Shown: positions 34,101 to 44,871 of the stretch, one piece after another
How positions within the stretch are numbered: position 1 is the first letter of the stretch
How the letters are laid out: each line of letters begins with the position of its first letter
Assembly: GCA_018894105.1 (NCBI GenBank)
Contig: CM032123.1
Coordinates: 6,449,001-6,513,000 of the forward strand
Length of the DNA stretch: 64,000 bases
Direction: 5' to 3'
Source of the DNA: Jacaranda mimosifolia
Lineage: Eukaryota; Streptophyta; Magnoliopsida; Lamiales; Bignoniaceae
Translations under genes and position numbers: made by a program
The notes under the pieces: model-generated
What the model was told of the DNA's origin: nothing
What the model saw: the letters and a program-made list of their open reading frames with translations, nothing else
Databases searched by the model: none

Positions 34101-34558
34101 CAGAAAAGTTATGCAAACAAACGAAGAAAGGACTTGGAGTTTGAAGTTGGTGATCGAGTGTTTCTCAAAGTATCACCGAGAAAAGGTGTTAGAAAAATCA
34201 GAAAAGGCAGGACGTTGAGTCCAAGATATGTTGGACCTTATGAAATATGTGAAAGAGTGGGATCAGTGGCTTATTGTCCTGTATTACCCTAAGAATTGAC
34301 AGGGGTGCATAATGTCTTTCATGTTCTCAATTTCGTAAATACTATCCCAATCCTTTTCATATCATATCACATGAACACATGCAGTTGAAAAGTGATTTGA
34401 CTAATGAGGAACAACCGGTTTGTATTTTGGATCGGCAATACCGAGAGCTGAGAAACCAAAAGATTCTCCAAGTGAAGTTGTTATGGCGCAACCCAATGTA
34501 GAAGAAGCTACGTGGGCACAAGAAGATTTCATGTGCCAACAGTATCCCAGCCTTTTCT
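31144..34558 (+). pseudogene. Decayed pol (PR-RT-RNase H-IN-chromodomain)
   Basis: The domains are in the normal order. Protease: YDPGASHSFIS near 31268, where the family has Asp-Ser/Thr-Gly. Reverse transcriptase: [19 protein letters not shown], then [23 protein letters not shown] and the catalytic FIDDILVYS near 32240. RNase [21 protein letters not shown] (family YTDHKS, so a catalytic Asp is Asn) and [10 protein letters not shown]. Integrase: zinc module near 33290-33420, Asp in TMDFVTGLP, Asp in VSDRDLKF, Glu in TNGQSEKV. After HNVFHV a chromodomain-like tail (CILDRQYRELRNQKILQVK...) shifts frame near 34496, ending QYPSLF. About ten stops break it, most being TAG or TGA at Gln or Trp positions (32439, 32553, 32574, 32649, 32715, 33732, 33780). 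Confidence 0.9.
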
Positions 34559-34593
34559 AATATTCAGGTAAGAATTTAGGGACCAAATTCTCT

Positions 34594-34606
34594 TAAGAGG
34601 GAGAGG
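34594..34606 (+). other. Polypurine tract of the chromovirus
   Basis: TAAGAGGGAGAGG ends two bases before the 3' LTR start TGTAACATCCC. Confidence 0.8.
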
Positions 34607-34608
34607 TC

Positions 34609-35611
34609 TGTAACATCCCAATTTTATGGTTATAGAATTTAAAATTTTATTATTTTCAATATTTGATGAAATTTAATTATTCTTTCATATTATTATTTTA
34701 TTTAAATTTCTTGGGGCTAATTTATAATTTTCAAAGACTTAATTGAATTAATTAGAAAACCTAGGGGTTTTGCATGGAACCTTTCTAGTCAACTATGGTC
34801 TATACGTTATTTTAATTAATTAGAGGACTTAATTGATTTAACTTAATAAGATTAAGGACTTAATTGTAATTTTGAAAAGATGAATTTTACAAAACCATAT
34901 TTGTTTTCTTCATTTTCCTCACTTTCTTCATTATTCATCATCTTCTTTCTCCTTTCTTTTCTTCACCGCAACCATCAACCCTCCCACGGTGAGTTTCTAT
35001 CGGCAGCCAATTTCACCAACCAAACCAACTGTTTTTTTCTTCTCCTCACCAGCTCCACAGCAACACCACATACCTGGTTGAACCCACTCCAGCGAGTTAC
35101 CGTGAGAGAGATCGAGAGGGAGTCTATGGTGGGGTGGTGGGTTTGTGGTTTTTCGGAGGCCAAATTCAACTCTGAGGCTATAGTTTGGAAGAGCTGAGAA
35201 AGAGGATCACGGTGGTGGGCTTGCATGAGAGATCGGTGCAGCGGTGGCGACGAAAATCGAAGAGAAACAGGCAGTGGCGAGGAAACCCATTTGGTGGCTG
35301 TTGAGATCGATTAAGGGTAGTCTAGGCTGAGGATCTAGAAACTGATTGTGGGATTAGATTCAAGAGCTCGAGAGGAACATTTTGGTGGTGACCGCAAGAT
35401 TTTTCGGCAGCGGTGCTCCGACAACCCCAAACCAGTTTCTTCTCCTCTTTCCGACAATTGCAGTGGTGTTCTTGGTTTGTGATTCCGAGGCCTAGATAAG
35501 TAATTTAGGTAATAGAGGGTTACGAATTAAGCTTTAATTGAAGTTTTACCTTGATATATATATATGCATATGTTGTATTTATGCTAAGAATGAGAATGTT
35601 GAGATGATTGG

Positions 35612-35646
<35 letters not shown>

Positions 35647-37425
35647 AATTCCCATGCAAGGAAGAATATTCAATTTGTGGACCCGGACATGTCATGCTAA
35701 ATGCCAAAATTGGGATTTAATAAATATTGACTAAGGATTATGTAATGTGAGACTAAGTGTCATTTGATTAGGATTAATTATGCAGGAATTGAGGACTAGT
35801 TTATGTTATGATATTGGAATTGATATGAAAATTGGGATTATTTTTGCAATAATTTACCTTATTAGCCATTTTGGGCAGATAGTTACGATTAAGTCCTAAA
35901 ACTACCATGTTAATCGAGACGTTAGTAATTTTGGATTAATGATAAGCATGATAGTAATTATTACAAGCTATTAGAGTTGTATAGGGATTTTGATTTTGAA
36001 CCTATTCTTTTGGATTAGGTAACGTGGAATTGGAACCCACTGACTCATAGGCTGCAAATCGTGATTTGCATTTTGAGACTATGAGGTGATGGTCTGCCAA
36101 TCTAGCACCTTTCGTACCTATCGTTTTGTTAATAAACCGCTGTGAGGGTTGGAATTGTTTGCTTACCATATTCTATAAGTTATTGCTTTCCCCTGTGTGG
36201 GATCTATCGATTGGTTCTTGCTTGTGTGTGTTATTCCATGATATCGTTGAACCCATTAGGTTCTGCTAATTTGATATTTGTTCAAATTGTTGTTATCATT
36301 GTTAATTATCGAACCTTGTGAGGTTCCTATGATTTCAAACTGCCTGATATGTTACTATTTCCTGAAAAAGATCTTGATATTTATGAAAATGATATTTGAA
36401 ATGGTCTAGTAGACCTAATTTTGTCAAAAGCCTTCGTTTATTAGAATAGGCCTTGGCGGCTATTGATTAATAGTGTTTATTACTTTAAAAGTTAAATTGT
36501 TATCTGTTGGCATTAAACCATTCAACCCATGGGGACGCCCTTGGGAAGTTCAACCCGGAGGGACGCCACAGGAAGTTGGGCCCAGGGCTAGGTTCGGAAA
36601 GACGGCCGGTTGGTATGGACCGACGGTGACAGGTCTGTCGGCTAGTACCCACATACGATCCTGACTTACAGGTGGCTGGAGGTAGCAAATTGTGAGTGGC
36701 AGGATCTGGCATGCGGTTGACCATGCCAATAAAAGAAAGTTATTACCTGTCGAGCTAAGTGCTCGAACAACGAAGCGATAAAGAGGTTTTATTCCTATTG
36801 TACCGACGTCCGATACTAGTAACTATACATTGATCTGGGAGTAATAAGGATGGAATGACCAACAATCTAATATAGTTAATATCATGTGTACTTTGCACAA
36901 TGTTGATTCACGTTGAAACTTTTATTGTTATCGAACTGTTTTTGTTTGTTGCTTATCATTTTCTGTTGAATCCTGTCATTTTATTTTCCCTCACTAAGTC
37001 CTTAGGACTTACCCCCTTGTTGTTACTGGTCTTCAGACAGGTCAAACTGAGAAGTAGAGGCATGTTTTAGACGAGAGTGATTTTGTAATAGATTAGGTGT
37101 TGTTGTTGTTCATATAAGTCACCTGATCAAGACAACTACTTGAAGAGTGTTATGAGAATGTTTGTATGAAACTTAAGGTACTGGATATGTACGTATTTTA
37201 TGTTATGAAGTGATCTTTTGGGATAAATGAATTATTTTCCACTCAGTTGGATTCTGAGACTTGGGTTACATATATAATGCTTTATGGAATGATCTTTTGG
37301 ATTAGCGTGACTGTTTTACCTTTGAGATGGTTAAATTACAGGTTTTCTAGTTATTATTTAAACTATATTTAGGATTGAATTGGTAGCATCTCAACTTGGG
37401 TGCTATCCCGAAAGGGGGTGCTACA
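34609..37425 (+). repeat. 3' LTR of the chromovirus (intact, 2817 bases)
   Basis: Uninterrupted partner of the 5' LTR and the empty site for the foldback insertion. It carries the same splice-like pair (donor GT at 36086, acceptor AG ending 37036), CCCTCACTAAGTCC near 36990 and a TG microsatellite at 35620-35646. The target duplication TAAGT follows. Confidence 0.93.
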
Positions 37426-37430
37426 TAAGT

Positions 37431-38630
37431 TAAACCTTTTATTGACTCATAGTTTAGTTATCTAATAATTAAGTGAAGAAAAGAGTTAAGAATATATATT
37501 GATAAAATAGTATTTAAAATTTTTAAAAACAAACTTATACATACACAATTATGTATATATGAATAAAAAATAAAAATTAAGTGACATACTTTTAAAATAT
37601 AAATATTCAGAAAGAGAAACAAACTTTACAAATACCAAAACCAAAAACTAGATCTTATCCTATAAAATTATAAACTTAGATAAACAAAAATAAGAGAATT
37701 TAAAAATAAATTAATAACTTAATTCAAAGAATGAGTTAAGGATACTAAATGTATAACGATTTAAATAAAATAAAAATTAACTAACAAAATTTATCAATAA
37801 TTGAAGAGAAAAATATAACTAATAAAAATTAAATTAAATTAAAAAATATTAAGTGCAATTAATATATATCTCATCTAGTAAAATTAAAAAATTAAAAGAA
37901 CAAAAAAGGAATTTAAAAATTAAAAAATTAATTGATAACTTAAAATAAGTAATAAACAAAAAAATATAAAAATTTACAAAGTTAATAACAATAAAAGCTA
38001 AATGATAGACTTTGTTTATTGTTGAAAAGAAAATTATAGCATTAAAATCCAAAAAATCTCTTTCATCATGTGCATAACATCCCTAAAATAAACAAATAAA
38101 ATAAAATAAAATCAAACAATCAATAAACAATTTGAAGAATAAAATAAAGAGGCACACAAAGAGATTAGAGGGAAAAAAATGCTAGAAAATAAAGAGGCAC
38201 ACAAAGAATAGAGTAAAAAAAATGCTAGAAATTGAGAGTATTAATAAAATGGCTTTCGAAACACTCTATATATAGTGGTATAGATATAAATTAGTTATTA
38301 AAGATAAGAGCAAATTATAAAAAACTTATCATACTATAGAGTTCAAATGATTCAGGAATCTTCCACATATTAAGACTATAGATAAAATAGATTTTGTAAA
38401 TAAAATAAAATTATTTTTTTGGTATTTGAGATAAACGAAGAATAATTTGTTCTAATCAAGAAAATGATTTCAAAAATCTATATATCTTTAAAAGGAATAG
38501 ATTTCAATTTAATTATCAAAAATCAAATTTTAAATTAAATTAAAAAGCTCAAAATTCTAAGAATTCAGAATTTGATCAAAATTGTACAATTATGGGTCCC
38601 ACACCATTCTTCTATATATAATAGTATAGA
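37431..38630 (-). other. Helitron body, AT-rich, no gene
   Basis: AT-rich interior of the Helitron-like unit from the right side of the retroelement insertion to the inner 5' terminus (TCTATACTATTATATATAG on the minus strand, ending at 38630). No ORF of note. Confidence 0.5.
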
Positions 38631-38652
38631 TAGATAGATAGATAGATAGATA
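38627..38652. repeat. GATA microsatellite
   Basis: About six GATA units directly beside the inner Helitron 5' end. A shorter GATA run sits in the same place next to 47616. Confidence 0.85.
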
Positions 38653-38758
38653 TATTTTGAATTTTGAATGAAAAAAAAATAGAGATAAAATACAATCATA
38701 TCGTTTAAAGATAATAATCAACAACTAATAATTTTTTTTATTGAATTAAAATATGCAA

Positions 38759-41700
38759 TATAGCACCCCTAAAATTCGGTATTTTGAAAAAATAAGGATT
38801 TAAAAATTGAGGAATTGATTGATTGGATTTTGGGCTCGAAAAATAATGAGAAAGACATAATTGCAAGAAAATTGGAAGTTTTGGGGTCAATTTATAATTT
38901 TTGAAAGCTTGATTGAGCAAAGCAGAGAAATTTTGGTGTTTGCATGGCTATTACTTTGGGTCAAGGGGGGACTAGGTTATATTTATTAAATTTAGGGCTT
39001 CTTTGAAAGCTGACCAAAAGGTTTGATACCAATTTGTAAATATAGAAAGGTACCTAGTATAAATAGGAGAATTGCATTCCCCCATCTCCCACGACCAACC
39101 CCTCTTCGCTCCGACAAAATTTTCCGGCAAGCCCTATTTCCCCAAACCCAACATGTCATCTCCTTCCCTACACCTCCGGCAACCACCTGACACTGCGTAC
39201 CAGAGTTTCGGGCGGAGGATCACTAGAACCGAGAAGGTTGAAAAAACCCACCTCGGCGTTCTTGGCGAGTGACGACAGGGCAGTGGCCAAAACACGTTTC
39301 TAGGAGGAGTTCTAAGAAGCCCTCAGCTCGGAGACCACGCTAGTGACCTTGCATGGAGGCCTGATGCGGTGGCGGCAAAGAAAATCGAAGCGCGGCAGCG
39401 AGAAGGTGGTGTTGAGACTGTGGACCTTGGTTGACCACCATTTTGGCCTCAAAAATGGAAAGTAATAGGATCACTAGACTCAGGAGGATGAACCGCGGCG
39501 AACGGTGGTGGTTTCAGCATTTTCCAACGATGACGCACGGCAGCAGACGGCAGCCAGCAGTGGCGGGGCGGCGGCAATCCTAAGGTAAAATCTTTTTCTC
39601 ACCGCAGTGGTCGCGGTGGTGTATTCGGTTCGTGGTTTCGAGGCTCCGATAATCAGATCATGAGTATTAGAAGTTGGATGGAATGTTTATATATATATAC
39701 GCATATGTTGTATTAATTCCTTAAATCTTGTATTATGAGGATTTATATATGGTTGATCTATATCTTTTCCCATGCATGAATTAGGACCTCGCATAGTGGG
39801 CCCAAATTATGTATTAGTGGATGATAAGTAAGGATTAATTGAGTTAATTAAGATTAATCTATGATTTTATGAAATTTAAAACTCGAGAATTGATAATTGG
39901 GTAATTTGAGATGTTATGAGACTAAGACTTGGTATATGCATGTGTCAGTATGAGTTTAGTCAACTTGAATTATATTATTTTATGGAAATGTTGGGAATCA
40001 TCGAGTTAATTTGAAGAGAAAACCCTAATTTTATGAATTTGGGACCTAAATGGCAATAATTGGGTTATTAAGCTAATTGGCCTATTATTGTTGATTTAGG
40101 ATATGATACGAGGTTAATTATATAAATAAGGACCGGATTATGTCTTCTGTTAGTACCGTGTTAATATTAGAGAACAGCTCTCGATTTTAGAATAATTAAT
40201 AGTAAGATTGTAATTATTGAAGGTCATCAGGGTCGAATAAAGATTTGATTGTGAATTTATTCCTTTGGTTAGGTGACGAAGGAGTAGGTCCCATAGACCA
40301 GTAGACTGCTGATTGGGGTTGCAGTTTTCTGAGACTACGAAGGTGAGGCTTTGCCAAACTGGTGCTTCTTTCAATTATCTATTATTGGGATAAACCCCTA
40401 TGTGGGTTTTTTGTTTCTATACCGTACTGAACTATGTTTATTGAAATTTGTGAATTTGTTCAGAATCTGCTTGTTATCTGTTAATTGACATATATACCCC
40501 TGTGAGGGTTATCCTTTTGATTGATTCTGTCATCTGTCTATTCTGGCCAAGAACATCTTATCTGTTATCTGTTCAATCTGTTATCTGATCACCCAGAACT
40601 TCCGTCCGTTATTTGTTACTATCACTTTATCTGTTTGTCCTGTATCTATTACCGATCCGTTATGTTGATCCCAGCTGTTAAGCTCGGGACGATCCGTTAT
40701 GTTGATCCCAACGGTTAAGCTTGGGACGATCCGATATGTTATTCCCAGCTGTATAGTAGGACGTGCTGTTATGTTCGGAATGACAGAAATAAGGGACTGA
40801 TATGATTGTTTTGATATGATCTGTTAGATTGCATCGATTGATCTAATCTGTTTACTTGATTGATTTCTGATTGATCGCTTGTTTCTTGACTGCCTGTCCG
40901 TATTCTAATACGTTTCTCCCTGACTATTGATTTACGGTCTGTTGAGTTGATTCTTCCTTAACAGATCCCTTCTACTTATGCTTATAGTTATCCCTCACTA
41001 TGTCCTTTGGACTTACCCCCTTACCCCCAGTTTTATTTCTGATTCTCTCATACAAGGATTAAGTGAAAAACTTGGACTCCAGGCTAGACATGAGCATATT
41101 TTGTAATAGATCAGGTGTTTGAATGTATATATGGAAACATTTGAATGCTAAGCATGAGCTCGAGATGTTGTGATATGTCATGTGATGACTGAAGACATGT
41201 AAATGTTTTGTTAAATGTAAAAGGTTAATTATGGCACGTACTTAATGGTTCATCGAGTTTGTTAAGTTTGAAATTCAGCTGCTTCTGATAAGTTGAATTT
41301 GAAAAATTTTGTGGTATGTATTTAGTGTATGTGTTGGTTGTTACGGGATAGTTTAAAGTTTGTTTAAGTTGGAATCCGCTGCTATTTCTGATAAGCTTGA
41401 AGTGTTTGATTATGGGCCTATTGATTTGTATCTTAGGTTCAATTTAAGATTGAACTGAGTGGCATCTCAGCTTATGTAGCGCCCCCACTCAGGACGACCC
41501 CTAGTGGAGGTGCCACCAATTCAAGCTTGAATTTAAATTAAATAATAACCGGGGAATCAAGAATTTAACCAACTCAGGGAAAAAAAAAAAAAAGAAAAAG
41601 AAAGCTTGCACTAACCCAAAATGTCATTCTATAGCATAATATGTACAACCAAGAATCTTATGTCTCAAACAACATCTTCATGGCACCTCTTAGATGATTT

Positions 41701-44350
41701 TTTTCGATCAGGTATAGACTATATGTATAATCATAACGCCTGATCTATTACAAAATACACTTTCCAGACCTCTATAAGCTCTTGCTTCTCACTTGGACCT
41801 GTCTAGGAAAAGAATAAAGAATAGGGTGAGTCTTAAGGACTCGGTGAAGGAAACACATAACAGGAGATAGAGGAAAAATTTTGAATTTCAACATCAATAA
41901 ACGAGGTTATTGATAATAATCAGATAGTCAGTTCATGACTGATGGAAATTAGATTTAGACTCATAAAAACTTGAAACATATAAACATTTAGCAAGCCTAA
42001 TGGCGTCCTTCCTTATTGCTCCTTGATGAATTACAAGATAACTTTACAATAGTATTTAATTTGAACTTGAAAAAAATTTCTCCTTATCTCTCCATTTGCT
42101 CAAGCACACAGCTCGGCATGTAACAACTTGTTTTATGGCATGGTCGACGGCATGCCCGATCTTGCTACTCACAATTTGCTACCTCCATCTACTTGTAAGT
42201 CAGGATCGTAGGTGGGTACTAACCGGGAGATCTGTCACCATCGATCCGTACCGCTCGGCCGTCTTTCCTGCCCTAGCCTCAGGCCCAACTTCCCGTGGCG
42301 TCCCTTCGGGTTGAACTTCCCAAGGGCATCCCCGTAGGTTGAATGATATAATGCCAACATATATCAATTCAACTTTTCAAGCAATAACATGAACATTTCG
42401 GAACTTCACAAGATTTGCAATTTACAAGGCAAAACATTTCCCAATAATGACCGGCAAGGCCTATTCTAATAAACAAAGTACATGAACAATTTAAGAGAAC
42501 TTTTGACACAAATAGGTCTACTGGGCCCTTTCAAATATTACTTTCATAGATATCAAGAATATGGGGTTAGCCAGCAAGGCTGGGGTATAAGGACATAAAT
42601 CTAACAATGTAAAGAAAGTCCTGGGCACCATAATGGATTTAAACATATAATAATATCCAAGAATGCAAACAAGTCATGAAATTCGACAATCGAGAATCAA
42701 TAAGTTTCCGAATCAAGTCAAACAGAAACCCTCACAGGGGTTCATCACGAAACAAACAAGTATGAGAAAGTGCCAGAGTGGCAGACCCTCACCTCAAAAG
42801 CCTTAGAAATGTGGTTACAGTCTACTGATCTGCAGTTTCCTACTTCTCGTCACCTAACCAAAAGAATCATTTACTTATCAAAACTCACATTCGACCTGAA
42901 TAACATCTAATAAATAAAATCCTACTATTAACTGTCTAAAATCAGTAACTACCCAATTAATTCGGTTTAAGAATTCATCCAAAATTATTGTTAAGAATTA
43001 CTCTTAATAATGTCGCTAATTTACTATCGGTTACAGGGTTCTTAATGATACGAGCAATAGATATAACCAATTCAATCCCATATTAGTGTCCTAAGCAGTA
43101 ATAATAAGCCAATTAGTTCAATAACCTAATTATTGTCATTTAGAACCTAATTTTCTAAATTTAGGGTTTTTCTAACTCAATTAACTCAATAATTCCCCAA
43201 TTATCACATTTGATACAATTTTGGGTCCAAAAATCCAACATCAATCATGCATGAACATTTACTACCAAATAGAATTGGAAATCAATTATTCAAAGGTACT
43301 AGAGGTTTAAAAAAATTAAAATGTACAAAAACCCTAATCTCAAAATCAATATTTACCCCAAACACACAATCGAGACCCCAAAACACCGAACCGAACGCAC
43401 CACCGCGACCGCCGCGATGAGGAGAAAATTCTATTTGGGGATGGCTGCCATCTGCCGCCACCAGAAAAATGTAAAATCACTACCGTTGGCTCTCTTCCTC
43501 CTAGGTCCAACGGTCTCATTGGTTTTCAGTTTTGAGGCCTGGATGACCTTCAACCCTCGATCACCACCTCAATTCTTACTTCTCACAGTCTCATCTGCAA
43601 CTCCTGGTTCCACCGCCATCCCCTGCGCTACTTCGCCATGCAAGGCCACCAGCTCACTCCCTGAACCAAGGGCTTCTAGAAACACGGCCCAGAATTCCCC
43701 TCCAACGCCGCCCTGCTGTGAATTGCCACTTGCCGCCGCGGTCAATTTTTAGGTTTTAAAAACTGAGGTGACTTGCCAGCGATGATGTGTGCATGTGTAG
43801 GCAAGGTGTAGCTGAGGGTAAGGAGAGGTAGTTGGTGGTGTTGGATGGTGGAGATAGTTGCCGGTGTTGGTTTCCGATGAGGGTGGTGAAGATGGTGAGA
43901 AGGTGATGTGAGTGAAGGAAAAGAAAATAGAGATAAAGATGAAGATGAAGATGAAAAATGAAAGCGAGGAAAATTTGCTATTTTATAAAATTTAATTTTC
44001 TATATTTGCAATTTAGCCCCTCAACTTTCTGTTAGTCATTCAATTAGGTCGTAGTGATCTATAGAAATCCAGTTTTGACCCTAATTGACTTTTTCTTTCC
44101 ATGCAAACCCCTAAGTTTTCAAGAGTGGCTCAATTAAATCCTATCTATTTTCGAATTGACCCCCAAACTCTTGAATCCTAGGAAATCAAGTCCTCTTTAT
44201 TTATGAATTGGCCCCAAGAAATTCAGAAAATAATAATATAAAGAATAATTAAATTTTCATAAATTTTAAAATGATAAAATTTTAATTGCTATTAATCATA
44301 AAATTTTGGGGTGTTACAACTTAGGTCTATCCCGAGTGGGGGGCGCTACA
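38759..44350 (+). mobile_element. Solo LTR interrupted by another solo LTR
   Basis: It begins TATAGCACCCC (family TGTAGCACCCC) and ends GGGGGGCGCTACA. The flanks TGCAA (38754-38758) and CACAA (44351-44355) are the target duplication. The paralogous uninterrupted Helitron sequence at about 47731 has CGCAA, so each flank has lost the CpG by a different transition. The splice-like donor is at 40343 (AAG/GTGAGG), the CCCTCACTATGTCC motif near 40990, and 40660-40790 holds a hairpin minisatellite. The LTR is split at 41475 by a reverse solo LTR, and its last 27 bases follow at 44324. The ORF at 39072-39272 is not a gene. Confidence 0.82.
41475..44318 (-). mobile_element. Reverse solo LTR nested in the previous one
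   Basis: Minus-strand ends TGTAACACCCC...GGGGGCGCTACA. The flanks GCTTA (41470-41474) and ACTTA (44319-44323) are a 5-base duplication with one mismatch. Donor-like site at 42792 and acceptor-like TTTTCCTAG at 41813 (both minus). The ORF at 43321-43752 lies in the GC-richer transcribed part and has no recognisable domain. Confidence 0.82.
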
Positions 44351-44453
44351 CACAAAATTCTAAGAATTTTCCATTTGGCAAAAATTGCGCAATTAGAATC
44401 ACAATTGCATAATTATGGATCCCACACCATTGTACAATATATAATAGTATAGA

Positions 44454-44871
44454 TATATATTAATTATTCTATGGATAATAAATAGCTAATTTGTTGGACT
44501 TCGAACGTACAAGGACAGGGATTGATAGTTAATAATTTTCTCTTATCATTTAAAAAAAAAATTACAAAAATTTATAGTTATAATTTGTAGCTACAGTAAT
44601 GTAATTACTTCCATAGCAATTTTTTTTACAGCAAATACCAAATTTTTCAATAGTGATCAATATTTAGTAAACTTAGCAAGGTAAAACCATTTTATCTTTT
44701 TCTGAGCCTTAACCATAGAGTTAAAAGAATTAAAAATAAAATAAAATAAAATAAATCAAATTGAAATGGGATATAAAAATAAATTAAATTCATTAGAAGC
44801 TCACAACTAAAGTTTTTCTATTTCATGGCTCAATATATAATAATTAAATTGCTCAGTAGTTTTTTTTATTA
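44454..44871. other. Spacer between two Helitron-like units
   Basis: About 420 bases of AT-rich sequence with no gene seen. A phrase TTTTTCAATAGTG near 44646 resembles a CACTA-like end but has no partner. Confidence 0.4.

Larger units (their letters stand above)
24150..37425 (+). mobile_element. Tekay-like chromovirus (Ty3-gypsy) with both LTRs
   Basis: Ends TGTAACATCCC...GGTGCTACA with exact TAAGT target duplications (24145-24149, 37426-37430). LTRs are about 2.8 kb each; the left one carries a 2.7 kb foldback insertion. The internal region has an initiator-Met-tRNA-type primer-binding site, gag with two zinc knuckles, protease, reverse transcriptase, RNase H, integrase and a chromodomain-like end, then a purine tract. 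Domain order, long LTRs and the C-terminal chromodomain place it in the Tekay/Del group of chromoviruses. Many stop codons make it inactive. Confidence 0.93.
23620..44453 (-). mobile_element. Helitron-like unit split by nested LTR elements
   Basis: On the minus strand the 3' end is a GC hairpin (CTGTGTATAGCATGGGG), then ATAATG and CTAG at 23620-23623, followed by T. Two 5' ends of the form TCTATACTATTATATA are preceded by A: an inner one at 38630 and an outer one at 44453. Insertion between A and T with no target duplication, a 5' TC and a 3' hairpin plus CTAG are Helitron hallmarks. Without the nested retroelements (24150-37430 and 38759-44355) the unit would be about 2 kb. It encodes no Rep/helicase, so it is non-autonomous. 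The related unit at 44872-47838 has the same double 5' end. Confidence 0.55.

Noticed and set aside
34880..35197. 105-codon ORF in the 3' LTR
   Set aside because: Frame differs from the corresponding region of the 5' LTR (27188-27484).
43321..43752. 143-codon ORF
   Set aside because: Same reason: it is the leader region of a reverse solo LTR.
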